Shown: piece by piece, positions 27,501-33,292 of the stretch
Layout of the letters: each line of letters begins with the position of its first letter
Position numbering within the stretch: the stretch's first letter is position 1
Assembly: GCA_037783545.1 (NCBI GenBank)
Contig: JBBELK010000004.1
Coordinates: 1 to 64,000, forward strand
Reading direction: 5' to 3'
Source: Henricia sp. BOLD:AAB3569
Lineage: Eukaryota > Echinodermata > Asteroidea > Spinulosida > Echinasteridae
DNA: 64,000 nt
Translations under genes and position numbers: made by a program
Notes under the pieces: model-generated
The model's input: only the letters and a program-made list of their open reading frames with translations
What the model was told of the DNA's origin: nothing
The model's database searches: none

Positions 27501-29132
27501 GATGTTCCTACCAAGTTTCAAGTTGATAGCTTTAACAGTTTTGAAGAAAAGCTCTGGAAACGTTTGAGCAGAAAAAGAAGAAAAAAAAAAAAAAAAGACA
27601 AAGAAATCGTACAATAGCAATAGGTGATCGGGGAACAACCCGATCACCTAACAAAAAAAGACAAAGAAATCGTACGAGAGTAATAGGTGATCGGGCTGTT
27701 GGCCCGATCACCTAATAAGTTTCAGTTGTTCTGAAGAGATAACTTATGCCCAAAAATTGTTACAAATAGTGTGACAACATGCCTTTCTAAAAACCCTGTG
27801 TACAAAATTCCAATATTACGAGCATTTATTGAAAATTTGTACACAGAAAGGCATGTTATCACACTATTTGTAACCCTTTTTGGGCCCAAGTTATCTCTTC
27901 AGAACAACTGAAACTTATTTCTTTTATTTTGAGACCAGGTATTTTCTGGGAAATGTAACTTGTATTACATTTTAGGCCGTCCCGGTTACGAGCGTATATT
28001 GGAAATTTGTACACAGGGTTTTTAGAAAGGCATGTTGTTACACTATTTGTAACCCTTTTTGGGCCGGGGGGGGGGGGGAGATTCTCGCGAGAGAGATTCA
28101 CGCTGAGTCTTTTTGACATGCATCGCTTTGAGAAAATATGACGTGTTGGGTATTAGGTGTGAACCGACGCAATGAAAATTGCAAAAATAATTGCTGTCAA
28201 TATTGATTTTGTACTTTTCAGTGTGTTTTTTTCACTCCAAATTCTTTCTTTAGCACTCACAAACATTCTAAATGCAATCGGACCATTATCCGTTGAACCT
28301 ATAATCAGACTGTATATAGTACCGTGTCTGAACATGCTCACTATGATGGACGCCTGTGAAACTTACCGCAGATATTAGCTTTGCCAACTTGTCTACTCTG
28401 TTGGTCAGGTCATATCGAACCCACTTCATGACAGCTCTGTAGACCTGCGATTCACTCTCAACTTTAATGTCCGATGACGAGATAATGTCATAAAGGTGGG
28501 ATGCCGTAATGGTTGGAAATTCTTCACTCACAATCACCTCCACAAAGTGATCAAAGCTGTAAATGTCGGCTTTACTCAGGAGCTCTGTCTGTCCGTGCAG
28601 CTCGGCAAAACTCCGAATGCCGAGACAATTTGTTGGATGGAGGTGCGAGACCATGAAATCACAGCAGGCTTTGGCGACGAGTTCCATCTGGAGCAGAGAC
28701 GAGGCCCGTAGGAGTTTCTGCACATTGTCTACGGTTAGGAACACCTTGGACGTATACATGAAGTTGACCAGGGCTTCTACAGAGCCCTCGTCTATGTCTT
28801 GAATCAGGATGGTGTCTTCGCGACTCTCCTTCATCTGCGAGGTGAGCATGGCGCGGAAGTAAGGACTGCAACAGGCAAGCACCAGCCGGTGGCACCTCAG
28901 TTTGATGGAACCGACTTCCAACGTGACGTCACAGAGCGCCTGACGTTCGTAGAGATCGCGCAGCATCAGGAAGGAATCCTGCCAGTGAGTGTGGCACTCA
29001 AAGGTCAATGAGGTGATGGGTTCCTGACATTCGGGCATCTTGTCCCCCATGATGCTAGGAGTCGGCTTCTCGGACGTCTTGGAGGAGGTGGTGGTGGTGC
29101 CCGAGATCTCAATGATGATTGTTGAGCTGGGC
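6429..29132 (-). CDS. klhl8: Kelch-like protein 8 orthologue (BTB-BACK-kelch)
   Basis: Join, minus strand: 29132-28367, 20657-20459, 11139-10996, 10430-10319, 9423-9239, 8053-7910, 7220-7019, 6549-6429. All junctions are GT-AG and all phases close. Counted from the ATG at 29050 the protein is 596 aa, against about 620 in vertebrate KLHL8. Residues about 30-135 form the BTB domain ([26 protein letters not shown]), 140-265 BACK, and 295-596 six kelch blades with VGG/IGG doublets. The linker into blade 1 ([20 protein letters not shown]) is the KLHL8 signature. Family knowledge: KLHL8 is a substrate adaptor of CUL3-RING ubiquitin ligases. The frame stays open upstream of 29050 to an AG acceptor at 29133, so an upstream exon may hold the true start. 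Introns are full of small transposons but no exon is broken. Confidence 0.93.
7019..7220 (-). CDS. klhl8: klhl8 exon 7 (kelch blades 5-6)
   Basis: Encodes [16 protein letters not shown] and the start of blade 6 ([24 protein letters not shown]). The donor is AA|GTAGGT. Reading through it gives an immediate TAG, which could be mistaken for the gene's stop, but splicing restores Lys-Trp with exon 8. Confidence 0.92.
7281..7737. mobile_element. MITE family AATGCATAGTTCC, copy 1
   Basis: Ends AATGCATAGTTCCGA and CGGAACTATGCATT are inverted repeats. It lies in klhl8 intron 6. The inner right part (GAGTTTTCTCCAATGA, CCCATTGCTTTGTGCG, GGGGGCGGGGCTAA) is shared with copies at 9825, 20165 and 63930. 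No ORF of note. Confidence 0.85.
7910..8053 (-). CDS. klhl8: klhl8 exon 6 (kelch blade 4)
   Basis: Acceptor TTTGCAG, donor G|GTACGC. Encodes [20 protein letters not shown], then [16 protein letters not shown] and the blade-closing LYVIG. The phase joins both neighbours. Confidence 0.92.
8249..8616. mobile_element. TIR element, TAAGGCCAAT ends
   Basis: The left end TAAGGCCAATTTATATGATC and the reverse complement of the right end (TAGGCCATTGAACACGATC) match imperfectly over about 35 bp. The interior has repeated TGTTCGA/TTGAACA words. It lies in klhl8 intron 5. Imperfect arms keep confidence moderate. Confidence 0.6.
8704..8888. mobile_element. MITE family CTTAAGCCCAGTTTCCATAT, copy 1
   Basis: The left end AGTTTCCATATAGACGTAAC is mirrored by GTAACGTTTATATGGAATTG. 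The middle is rich in CGCAAAC/GTTTGCG words. The first half is almost identical to 54418-54547 in spcs3 intron 1. Confidence 0.8.
8893..8996. repeat. Hairpin CCCCAAGACTGAGATTTGTT
   Basis: A 30-bp left arm at 8893-8923 is matched by its near-perfect reverse complement at 8967-8996 (ACAACAAATCTCAGTCTTGG). The loop is about 43 bp. It abuts the MITE at 8704-8888. Confidence 0.85.
9239..9423 (-). CDS. klhl8: klhl8 exon 5 (end of blade 2, blade 3, start of 4)
   Basis: Encodes [20 protein letters not shown], then [35 protein letters not shown]. Donor G|GTTGGT. This blade is very close to the KLHL8 family pattern (GGPIYAIGGLDDN in vertebrates). Confidence 0.93.
9633..9790. repeat. Inverted-arm element in klhl8 intron 4
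   Basis: The left arm (AGCACAGAATTTCTTTGCTT, GGCTGGCA-type core CCAGCCAAAAT) is mirrored by ATTTTGGCTGG and AGCAAAGAAATTATGTGCT. The arms are about 55 bp with small indels. The preceding 'CCCAATTTCATGGAACCCGTTA' resembles the ends of the 11289 element. Confidence 0.7.
9825..10266. mobile_element. MITE family AATGCATAGTTCC, copy 2 (inverted)
   Basis: Same family as 7281-7737 but opposite orientation: left AATGCATAGTCCTGAG, right TCGGAACCATGCATT. It carries the family markers GGCGACACACAATGCACGAA and TTGGAGAAAACTCAAAG. It lies in klhl8 intron 4, 53 bp from exon 4. Confidence 0.85.
10319..10430 (-). CDS. klhl8: klhl8 exon 4 (kelch blade 2)
   Basis: Short exon (112 bp). Acceptor ACTCGTAG, donor AG|GTAACT. 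Encodes [20 protein letters not shown] and [16 protein letters not shown]. It joins exon 3 with a split Gly codon and exon 5 with a split Arg codon. Confidence 0.92.
10488..10600 (-). repeat. tRNA-derived repeat, family 3, copy 1
   Basis: Shares 'AATACAAATGTG-ACAAATGTC', GATGCAGT and GATTCGAACCGC-GACCTTCTG with 63814-63928. On the minus strand GGTTCGAATCC is a B-box, so this is a SINE-like head with its body on the left. Confidence 0.65.
10996..11139 (-). CDS. klhl8: klhl8 exon 3 (kelch blade 1)
   Basis: Acceptor TTGCTTGCAG, donor G|GTATGA. Encodes [48 protein letters not shown]. This blade, with the insert GRGVSGDPF, is the most diagnostic part of the KLHL8 call. Confidence 0.94.
11289..11778. 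mobile_element. TIR element, GGGCCAATTTCATAAAACAT ends
   Basis: Left GGGCCAATTTCATAAAACAT and right ATGTTTTATGAAATTGGGCC form perfect 20-bp inverted ends; an inner GCTTAATCAAAAAT also occurs at both sides. A 63-codon plus-strand ORF (11480-11671) lies inside but has no recognised domain. It lies in klhl8 intron 2. Confidence 0.85.
11779..13431. other. klhl8 intron 2; ACATGT-rich, A/T tracts, one TIR end
   Basis: Several ACATGTACATGT runs (about 12398-12410, 12590-12610, 12653-12668). A and T tracts occupy 12700-12810. At 12897-12945 'GGCGGTTTCACACTGTCACGGGTCAC' matches one end of the element at 52551-52730. No exon is seen. Confidence 0.5.
13432..13646 (+). repeat. tRNA-derived SINE, copy 4 (best preserved)
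   Basis: The body (GATCAGGCACCATACGGATG through ACTTTGCCCAGTTGC) is followed by a head in which CCTTAT pairs with ATAAGG, GCTC with GAGC (D-arm), and CGGG with CCCG around TTTGAAT (T-arm). The tail is TTTTTCTCTCATCCCAAGTT. The same body follows the head at 37515, so head and body alternate in this family. Confidence 0.85.
13647..14709. other. klhl8 intron 2, nothing recognised
   Basis: Includes a 130-codon minus-strand ORF (14044-14436) with no recognisable domain and no splice context. The stretch from about 14669 ('TCTTTCCACGGTAAAGGGGG') also occurs at about 22553. Confidence 0.4.
14710..15256. mobile_element. TIR element interrupted by a SINE
   Basis: Long inverted arms: TTTCCAGAAAATACCTTTGT ... 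TTCTGAAGAGATAAC on the left and GTATCTCTTCAGAACAACTG ... ACAAAGGTATTTTCTGGAAA on the right. An inner inverted pair (CTTTCTAAAAACCCTGTGTA and mirror) lies at 15018-15150. The related copy at 27718-28068 lacks the SINE at 14812-14997. Confidence 0.8.
14812..14997 (-). repeat. tRNA-Leu/Ser-like SINE
   Basis: On the minus strand the head reads GGGGTGTTATGGCCGAGCGG, then TCTAGTGCGTCGAACTTAAG and GGTTCAATTCCGG, i.e. A-box, a long variable region, and B-box of a leucine/serine-type tRNA. The body runs on to about 14812. It has inserted into the 14710-15256 element. Confidence 0.75.
15361..15832. mobile_element. TIR element, AGGCCTTTTCACACTATGAA
   Basis: Perfect 20-bp ends AGGCCTTTTCACACTATGAA and TTCATAGTGTGAAAAGGCCT, 472 bp apart. 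The interior repeats GTGTAGA/TCTACAC and GTTGAGA words. The 164-codon ORF across its left end is read through the element and not a gene. Confidence 0.9.
16194..16251. repeat. 17-bp minisatellite
   Basis: Three and a half identical copies of GTGGCCACCTGCCTACA. Related GTGGCCAC words recur at 16310-16380 and 16750-16800 ('GGTGGCCACTATACACAGGT'), so the array probably grew inside a dispersed repeat. Confidence 0.9.
16252..17660. other. klhl8 intron 2; repeat remnants only
   Basis: Contains GTGGCCAC-type dispersed repeat (16300-16830), ACATGT runs (16718-16730, 17120-17140), and at about 17555 a single TIR-like end 'TTTCACACCACCCAACTCTGACC' that recurs at about 41970. No exon. Confidence 0.5.
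17661..17902. mobile_element. TIR element, TTAGGGGYTGTCCAAA, copy 1
   Basis: Left TTAGGGGTTGTCCAAAAGTT and right TTTGGACAGCCCCTTA are inverted. Inner GTCAACATTTTCA / TGAAAATGTTGAC also pair. A T/G homopolymer (17729-17752) occupies the position where copy 2 (30297) has a large G-rich expansion. Confidence 0.85.
18660..19231. mobile_element. TIR element, ATAGACCGATCCAGTAAGCT
   Basis: The 30-bp left end ATAGACCGATCCAGTAAGCT(CCGCCCATTT) is mirrored at 19202-19231 with one or two mismatches. The interior is unusually GC- and CpG-rich around 18970-19190, in contrast to the AT-rich intron. No transposase ORF. Confidence 0.88.
19232..20111. other. klhl8 intron 2, nothing recognised
   Basis: No repeat family or exon could be assigned. 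The AACAATGG words at 19315-19350 are short and probably incidental. Confidence 0.4.
20112..20300. repeat. 85-bp direct duplication
   Basis: 20112-20196 and 20216-20300 are effectively identical 85-mers (starting ATCCATACAAAACGTGCAGT, ending TTTTCTCCAATGA), 19 bp apart. The second copy runs straight into the conserved part of the AATGCATAGTTCC MITE. Confidence 0.9.
20165..20427. mobile_element. MITE family AATGCATAGTTCC, copy 3 (partial)
   Basis: The right part matches copy 1: GAGTTTTCTCCAATGATTCT, CCCATTGCTTCGTGCATTG, GGGGTGGGGTTAATTGGG, ending AACTATGCATT at 20427. The left TIR is not found and is replaced by the 85-bp duplication. It ends only 31 bp from the klhl8 exon 2 boundary. Confidence 0.8.
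20459..20657 (-). CDS. klhl8: klhl8 exon 2 (end of BACK and linker)
   Basis: Acceptor TTTGACAG, donor G|GTAATA. Encodes [20 protein letters not shown], then [17 protein letters not shown] and RIRPRKSTA before the first kelch blade. The C-RDL-DEA-NYHL signature is shared by BACK domains and fits KLHL8 best. Confidence 0.93.
20854..21055. repeat. Minisatellite GGGCGAAGTGG-GAT
   Basis: About eleven variable units of 16-20 bp built on GGGGCGAAGTGGCGAT. The minus-strand Pro/His/Ser-rich ORFs across it (SPHRHF-type repeats) are a by-product. A related inverted pair lies at 25163-25325. Confidence 0.9.
21524..21597. repeat. 37-bp tandem duplication
   Basis: TAGTGCACAACACGTAGATG(ATTCATTCTGTAGGGTT) is repeated once directly, with one mismatch (CGTAG/CATAG). 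Confidence 0.9.
21611..22030. mobile_element. TIR element, GAAAGTCAAGTTTGACTGAC family, copy 1
   Basis: Left arm GTTTGACTGACGATTTCTCT and right arm AGAAATCGTCAGTCAAACTT are inverted over about 50 bp. The interior has the markers AATCAATTGGGGG and AATACAGGGGTGGGTGGAAA. Copy 2 lies at 55557-55999, in the 3' flank of spcs3. Confidence 0.88.
22749..22871. repeat. Near-perfect 53-bp hairpin CAGCAGCCGATTTCACGAAA
   Basis: The arms 22749-22801 and 22819-22871 differ at one base; the 17-bp spacer is TACTTGCGCAATAACTT. The arms carry TTGCGCAA-type words. It is inserted near the start of the CRE array. A degenerate relative is at 32481-32609. Confidence 0.92.
23140..24360. repeat. Higher-order duplicate A of the array
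   Basis: This block recurs at 26395-27600 in the same order and orientation, offset about 3256 bp (for example CATCGTATGATTTGTTCAGT and AACTTCCGGTTTGGACCGGA in both). Each block holds three units. Confidence 0.85.
24596..24629. repeat. Short palindrome inside the array
   Basis: CCACAGATATCTATT is mirrored by AATAGATATCTGTGG with a two-base centre, flanked by GTGTGC and GCACAC. No other unit has it. Confidence 0.85.
25163..25325. repeat. Inverted GGCGAAGTGG/CCACTTCGCC segment
   Basis: The left side has TTCATTTCGCCCCAAAACCA and further CACTTCGCCC, AAATCACTTTG words; the right side has GGGCGAAGTGGTTTTGGGGC. It interrupts the array between units and is related in motif to the minisatellite at 20854. 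Confidence 0.7.
26395..27600. repeat. Higher-order duplicate B of the array
   Basis: Second copy of the 23140-24360 block. Minus-strand ORFs here (26798-27109, 27227-27514) encode similar peptides (shared [14 protein letters not shown] and CGHFH-TLPSGVN). This only reflects the repeated DNA, because the unit length does not keep frame between units. Confidence 0.85.
27621..27650. repeat. Terminal hairpin 1
   Basis: TAGGTGATCGGG ... CCCGATCACCTA around a short loop (GAACAA). Preceded by the A-rich AAAAGACAAAGAAATCGTAC, which is repeated before hairpin 2. Confidence 0.9.
27684..27714. repeat. Terminal hairpin 2
   Basis: TAGGTGATCGGGC - TGTTG - GCCCGATCACCTA, a GC-richer version of hairpin 1, 33 bp after it. 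It is followed at once by the 27718 element, and marks the right edge of the array. Confidence 0.9.
27718..28068. mobile_element. TIR element AGTTTCAGTTGTTCTGAAGA, copy 2, plus a half copy
   Basis: Left AGTTTCAGTTGTTCTGAAGA and right TCTTCAGAACAACTGAAACT (27897-27916) are inverted ends with inner CTTTCTAAAAACCCTGTGTA arms. After 27917 a second, half copy follows, ending at a G tract (about 28065). Same family as 14710-15256 but without the SINE. Confidence 0.85.
28367..29132 (-). CDS. klhl8: klhl8 exon 1 as seen (BTB and most of BACK)
   Basis: 766 bp. From ATG 29050: BTB motifs [56 protein letters not shown] motifs [32 protein letters not shown]. Donor GCG|GTAAGT at 28366. Upstream of the ATG the frame is open for 27 codons (Ser/Thr-rich, [13 protein letters not shown]) back to the acceptor TTCAATTCCACAG ending at 29133. 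The ATG at 29050 is the first one in this exon, but a spliced upstream start is equally possible. Confidence 0.95.
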
Positions 29133-30296
29133 CTGTGGAATTGAAAAGAATGGAGAAATAAGAAAACATTTAGTCACTGCGGTAGTTTACACAGTAAACA
29201 TTTGTTGGAGTGTTGTAGCAGATATACACCATGTAAAGTCCTAGCTTACATGTACCTAACTACACGTAATCAGTTTTAAACTGATAGTGTTTACACAAAT
29301 AAATGACATACCTCATGGTTGACAGACAAAACTTTATACAGGTAGCCGGAGTCTGTTCTTATGTAGCAGCACTACTATGTACTATCTGATACTGATAGCA
29401 TTGTGTGGACTAGATCACTCTGTGAACAATTTAATGACTGCTTTCTGACTGACTATCTGATAAATAACTGGTTTTGTGCACCACTACTCTAGTGACCCAC
29501 CATCCAATTTAGCAACAAAGAAGCCACGTGAAGCAATCATGCGTGCAGTGTAACCAGCAAGCAGTTTATAATCATGGAGTGTAGCCAAGCGAAAACAAAC
29601 CAGGCAGTGTTTCAATTCCATGTGGATCTACGCAACAAAGGATCTCAGTGGTCCACAAAATGAACAAACCAGACAGGCCAAGAATATATTGTAATTTCTC
29701 ATTTCCTGACAAATAGCAATATTAATCAAAAAGCTAGCTGATTTAAATTGAACATCTGGGAAAATGTAGGCGGAGTTAAATTCATAAGCCTGAAAGAGGT
29801 GTTTGTATGCCAGATACTGCATAATGGGTTTGCCATTTATACCTAACTTAATGCTTGGCCAAGCAAAAGCACAACAGGCTAGGCATTGTCAGGAGAAATA
29901 TCTTTTGTGAAAACTGTCTCAACAGAAAAATACACCATTAATTGTGTGACTATAGCATATACCAGTACCTGTATTGTCAAGGACATTTCTCACCTCATTT
30001 CATTTTAGTATACCCACTGTGTGCATTGATATAATTTTACAGTGATGACGTCAGTTTAAGACTGAATTGCAGGAGTACTGAACCATTGAAAGTTACTGAA
30101 ATGAGTTCCCTGAATCTACATACTATGTACATGTACATGTATATGTATACATGATATGAGGGTGCACATCCAGTACATGTAGGCCTTATGCAATACTGTT
30201 TGCCTCAGCATTGTCAATGTTCTCATAAGTGGAACACAGCCCTCAATTGAAATTTACATTGTACATGAATGACAGCATGTACGTATTCTGCAGGAC
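29133..30296. other. Upstream of klhl8 exon 1; nothing recognised
   Basis: Probably intron or promoter of klhl8. One TGACGTCA lies at about 30044. A 28-bp ACATGTACATGTATATGTAT run lies near 30128. No exon with a matching donor was seen in this stretch. Confidence 0.4.
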
Positions 30297-30758
30297 TTAG
30301 GGGCCATCCAAAATTGTCAACATTTTCACGGTTCTACAAACTGTAGGAAGGGGACAGGGGGAGGCAGGGGAGGGGGGGGGGTGCAGGGGGAGGGGGGCGC
30401 AGGGGGAGGGGGAGGGGGGGGGGGCAGGGGGGGGGAGGGGGGGGGTGCGGGGGGGTGCGGGGGGGTGCAGGGGGGTGCAGGGGGGGATGCGGGGGGGGGG
30501 TTGGGGGGGGCAGGGGGAGGAGGGCAGGGGAGGAGGGCAGGGGAGGGGGGCAGGGGGAGGGGGGCAGGGGGAGGGGGGACAGGGGGGGGGAGTGTCGAGG
30601 GACGCACAGGACTTTACATGCACTGTAAAATGTTGACATTTTCTGGTACTGACAACAGTTTTATGTATTTCAGGTTTTATGTGGTTGTGGGGGGGCGTCT
30701 TGAAAAATACTACGCTCTGTAGAACTGTGAAAATGTTGACAACTTTGGACAGCCCCTT
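30297..30758. mobile_element. TIR element TTAGGGGYTGTCC, copy 2, with G-rich expansion
   Basis: Ends TTAGGGGCCATCCAAA and TTTGGACAGCCCCTT; inner TTGTCAACATTTTCACGG and AAAATGTTGACAACTTTGG pair. Between 30340 and 30595 almost the whole plus strand is G with A and C interruptions (GGGGGAGGGGGGCAGG-type units), an expansion not present in copy 1 (17661). It predicts many G-quadruplexes on the plus strand. Pro-rich (minus) and Gly-rich (plus) ORFs here are artefacts. Confidence 0.88.
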
Positions 30759-31716
30759 GGGGCCTATAGGACTGACTACATGTAAATTGGAGCACCTGAT
30801 ACACATGTACATGTACATGTAGCTCTAAGATGGGTTGGGGCGGGATGGCGTCAGCGGGTCAAAAGATCCATTGTTCTTCACTGCATGTACACGTGTATAC
30901 TGTACATAGCAACCGATGACTTTTAATCGACACGACTGAGTCTGTGCACCGGACATTTGACCTATTAAAGGGACACACCGGCTTTGTTGGGCTATTTTGG
31001 GCTCGAAATAGACCCATACATTATTCTGAAGTGCTTTCCAGAGTAAATTAGATATCCTGAAAAGACGCAGTCAAATTTGGCCATTTTTGAGAAAAGTCAC
31101 GTGGTCTTGTGAGTTAGTTGTATTTCCAGCCATAGAAACCAGCGCGAAGTGCGAGTTGCTTTTGTCATTTGCGGCTGGTTAATTCTCTTCTTGTTGGAAA
31201 ATAATGCATGATTAAAGAAACAACATTCCTCCATACATGTACATATTAAGGTACATGATCATAAATTAATGTAAAAACTGGCTTTAACTATCCGCTATGA
31301 AACAACATGTGTACTAATTAAATTTGGTATTAAAACAGTATTTGTAAATCAGTCAAGTGTTTCAGCAGCAGCAATGGTTGGCTGATTATCTCTGGAAAGT
31401 ACATTAATAGTGCAGACATACATGTATGACGCTGCCACAAAACAGTCACCCATCCTCTTTCATTCCACATGCAATCAAATTGACGTAAACTCTTATTATT
31501 GATCACTCTTGAATGAAGTCACTTCCTACAAATTGTCACGTGCATCAGGTTGAGCAAATTTTTTTGTGAAATTTTTGAACGCGTGTTTGGAACATTTTCC
31601 AGGGTGTGCGTGCGCTTATTTGATGGCGTTTTAACGCAATAGCATTTTTTATACAAAGATGGCGTCTGTGAGAGTGGTCAATACCATTCTCCCACTCCGC
31701 ATCCGCACCCGCATCT
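30759..31716. other. Intergenic, nothing recognised
   Basis: ACATGTACATGTACATGTAG run at about 30802. No exon or repeat family assigned. Confidence 0.4.
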
Positions 31717-31795
31717 GCATCCGCACCCCTCCCCCCTCCCCCCCCCCCCCCCCCCCACCCCCACCTACCACACCCCCCACCCACCCCCAAAAAAT
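31717..31795. repeat. C-rich low-complexity tract
   Basis: An uninterrupted C run of about 17 bases inside a longer CCCCTCC/CCACC stretch, preceded by CCGCATCCGCACCCGCATC hexamer-like repeats. The ORFs on both strands reflect only this composition. Confidence 0.85.
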
Positions 31796-32480
31796 GCAAA
31801 CATTTTGTGTATGTCAATTAACACAACCTTATTTCCCCGAGTATCTCAAGAACTTATGTATGGGAGTCTGGTGAAAATCCCTTAATTCCACGGGATTACC
31901 AATTGTATGTACCGGTAGACCCGACAAGATCCGACTGCCAATCTGGCTGCATACACATAATAGGCCTACGGTATGTGAACTTTGCCTACATAATGTTTCT
32001 CAACAATGGTCCCTATTACGCACACCTAAGTCGTGCATGAACCGTAACATCTGTGCTCCTGAACTTTTCTTAATCTGCAGGGGGCAATGCTTCTTGGAAG
32101 GACTATAGGCCTACATGTGTGAGCAATTGTTCAAATGGGTTTCAAGTTTCAAACTATTAGGGTAATCTCTGAAGTGAGGACTGAGGACGACCTAGAAAAC
32201 AATTGTAGCATGTTTCAATCCTATGCCAAACTAATGTTGTAGTCCTCATACTTAGTACTCATATTCAAGCACCATTTTTTACATGTAACATCAAATTACC
32301 CGAACATACCGTACTGGTTTGGCAATGTACTCTGACTTGAGACTGTCCTAATACTTGACTCCCCAAGTACTCGCACTTGAAGAGTAGTTTCTTCGTGCAC
32401 AATTGTAGGTAGGATGGTAGCGAATCAATTTTCTCTGCGCTTCGAGCATGAAGTGCTGCATTCTAGAACTGAGCAACATC
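31796..32480. other. Intergenic, nothing recognised
   Basis: Unique-looking AT-rich sequence with TAGGCCTAC words at about 31960 and 32107. Confidence 0.4.
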
Positions 32481-32609
32481 CTGCAGCCAAAATTGCTTGC
32501 GCAATTAACTTTTTAAAATGGCATAAGCCCCATAGCTTGCGTGTAATTATCGCAAGTGGGCTTACGCAGTGCGTATACAATGTGTAGGTTTTCGTGGAAT
32601 CGGCTGCAG
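32481..32609. repeat. Degenerate relative of the CAGCAGCCGATT hairpin
   Basis: Ends CTGCAGCC and GGCTGCAG with inner TTGCGCAATTA, TGGCATAAG, GTGGGCTTACGCA and TTTTCGTGGAATCGGCTGC. It follows the same plan as 22749-22871, with many mismatches. Confidence 0.6.
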
Positions 32610-32774
32610 GTGCACTTGGATCACACCGTGTGGCCAATTACATACTAGTGTACACAGTATGTACGTATACATGCATGACCCATTTGTAGCTTACGCTATT
32701 TGTGTCTATGATGCGGCCATACTTATACATTGGGTGACTGATCACCTTGTGCAAGAATATTACGGAGTTTTAGG

Positions 32775-32991
32775 TTGTCACTGCCACTATGTGGACGGCG
32801 ACATGATGGCATTGACGTTGAGGCTTTGCGCATGCGTTAAGTCGTCTCACACATCCACTGCCACAATATAGACTGCGGCGACTGTGGTTTTGGCATTCTC
32901 TATTGTGGCACAGAATGAGAGAGACGACTAGACGCATGCAAAAAGTCTCAATGTGGACATCATCAAGTCGCTGTCCACATGAAGTGACAAA
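32775..32991. mobile_element. TIR element TTGTCACTKC, arms about 90 bp
   Basis: Left TTGTCACTGCCACTATGTGG and right CTGTCCACATGAAGTGACAA pair. Farther in, GCGACATGATG, GCATGCGTTAAGTCGTCTC and CCACAATATAG on the left match GACTTGATGATG-, CATGCGTCTAGTCGTCTC- and CCACAATAG-type mirrors on the right. Imperfect but continuous. Confidence 0.8.
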
Positions 32992-33292
32992 ACTCCTAGT
33001 AAGAGAGACTTGGCCTACCTAACCAGCAGACGTTGTCTTTTTGCTGTCAAATATCTTTGCAATTGTTTTATTTATGCTACGCTTCCCTAGATACATTCCT
33101 TTTCCCAAGAAGACAAGTGTAGCATCAAACCACCACAACCACATCCCTACCCCTTCCTCACCCAACCGAAACCATTCCCTTCTCAAACTAGACTTTGAAA
33201 ACGTTTAGTGTGTTAAATCCCTGTGGATCCATCACTCCACTAGAACTGGGTCTAGTAAAGCTTTCTGGGAGGCCAACCAAAGAGCAGGCATC

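Larger units (their letters stand above)
22640..27725. mobile_element. CRE-rich tandem array, Helentron/HINE-like
   Basis: About 5 kb of diverged units near 350 bp, all in one orientation. Each unit carries TTTGACCTC-AATTGACCCC, GGAAGGGTCAGATGAAAATG, GGGTCACGTGGTTTTC-GACGGAAGC and GATGACGTCA. I count 18 exact TGACGTCA sites, plus CACGTG E-boxes. Two probable starts (22643-22680 and 24353-24385) have a short stem-loop (ACGTTTG/CAAACG or GCGTTTTT/AAAAACGC) followed by AGGTGATCGGG; the array ends with 'CTCTGGAAACGTTTGAG', an A-rich run and two hairpins made of TAGGTGATCGGG and CCCGATCACCTA. A 5' motif repeated as a 3' terminal hairpin, with an internal tandem array, is the layout of Helentron-type non-autonomous elements; this assignment is inferred. 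No Rep/helicase ORF is present. It lies in klhl8 intron 1. Confidence 0.7.

Noticed and set aside
26798..27514. Two minus-strand ORFs encoding similar peptides, looking like a repeat protein
   Set aside because: They are shadows of the tandem DNA array. The unit length breaks the frame between units, and there is no start, splice or domain evidence.
23000..27600. CRISPR array
   Set aside because: The repeat unit is about 350 bp, diverged, without short identical repeats separated by unique spacers, and the genome is animal.
28496..29011. Plus-strand ORFs over the BTB exon
   Set aside because: They are antisense shadows of the conserved klhl8 exon on the minus strand.
30297..30818. Long proline-rich and glycine-rich ORFs on both strands
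   Set aside because: They exist only because the plus strand is almost pure G here; no stop codon can arise. The same holds for ORFs at 37160-37508, 31545-31874 and 5776-6095.
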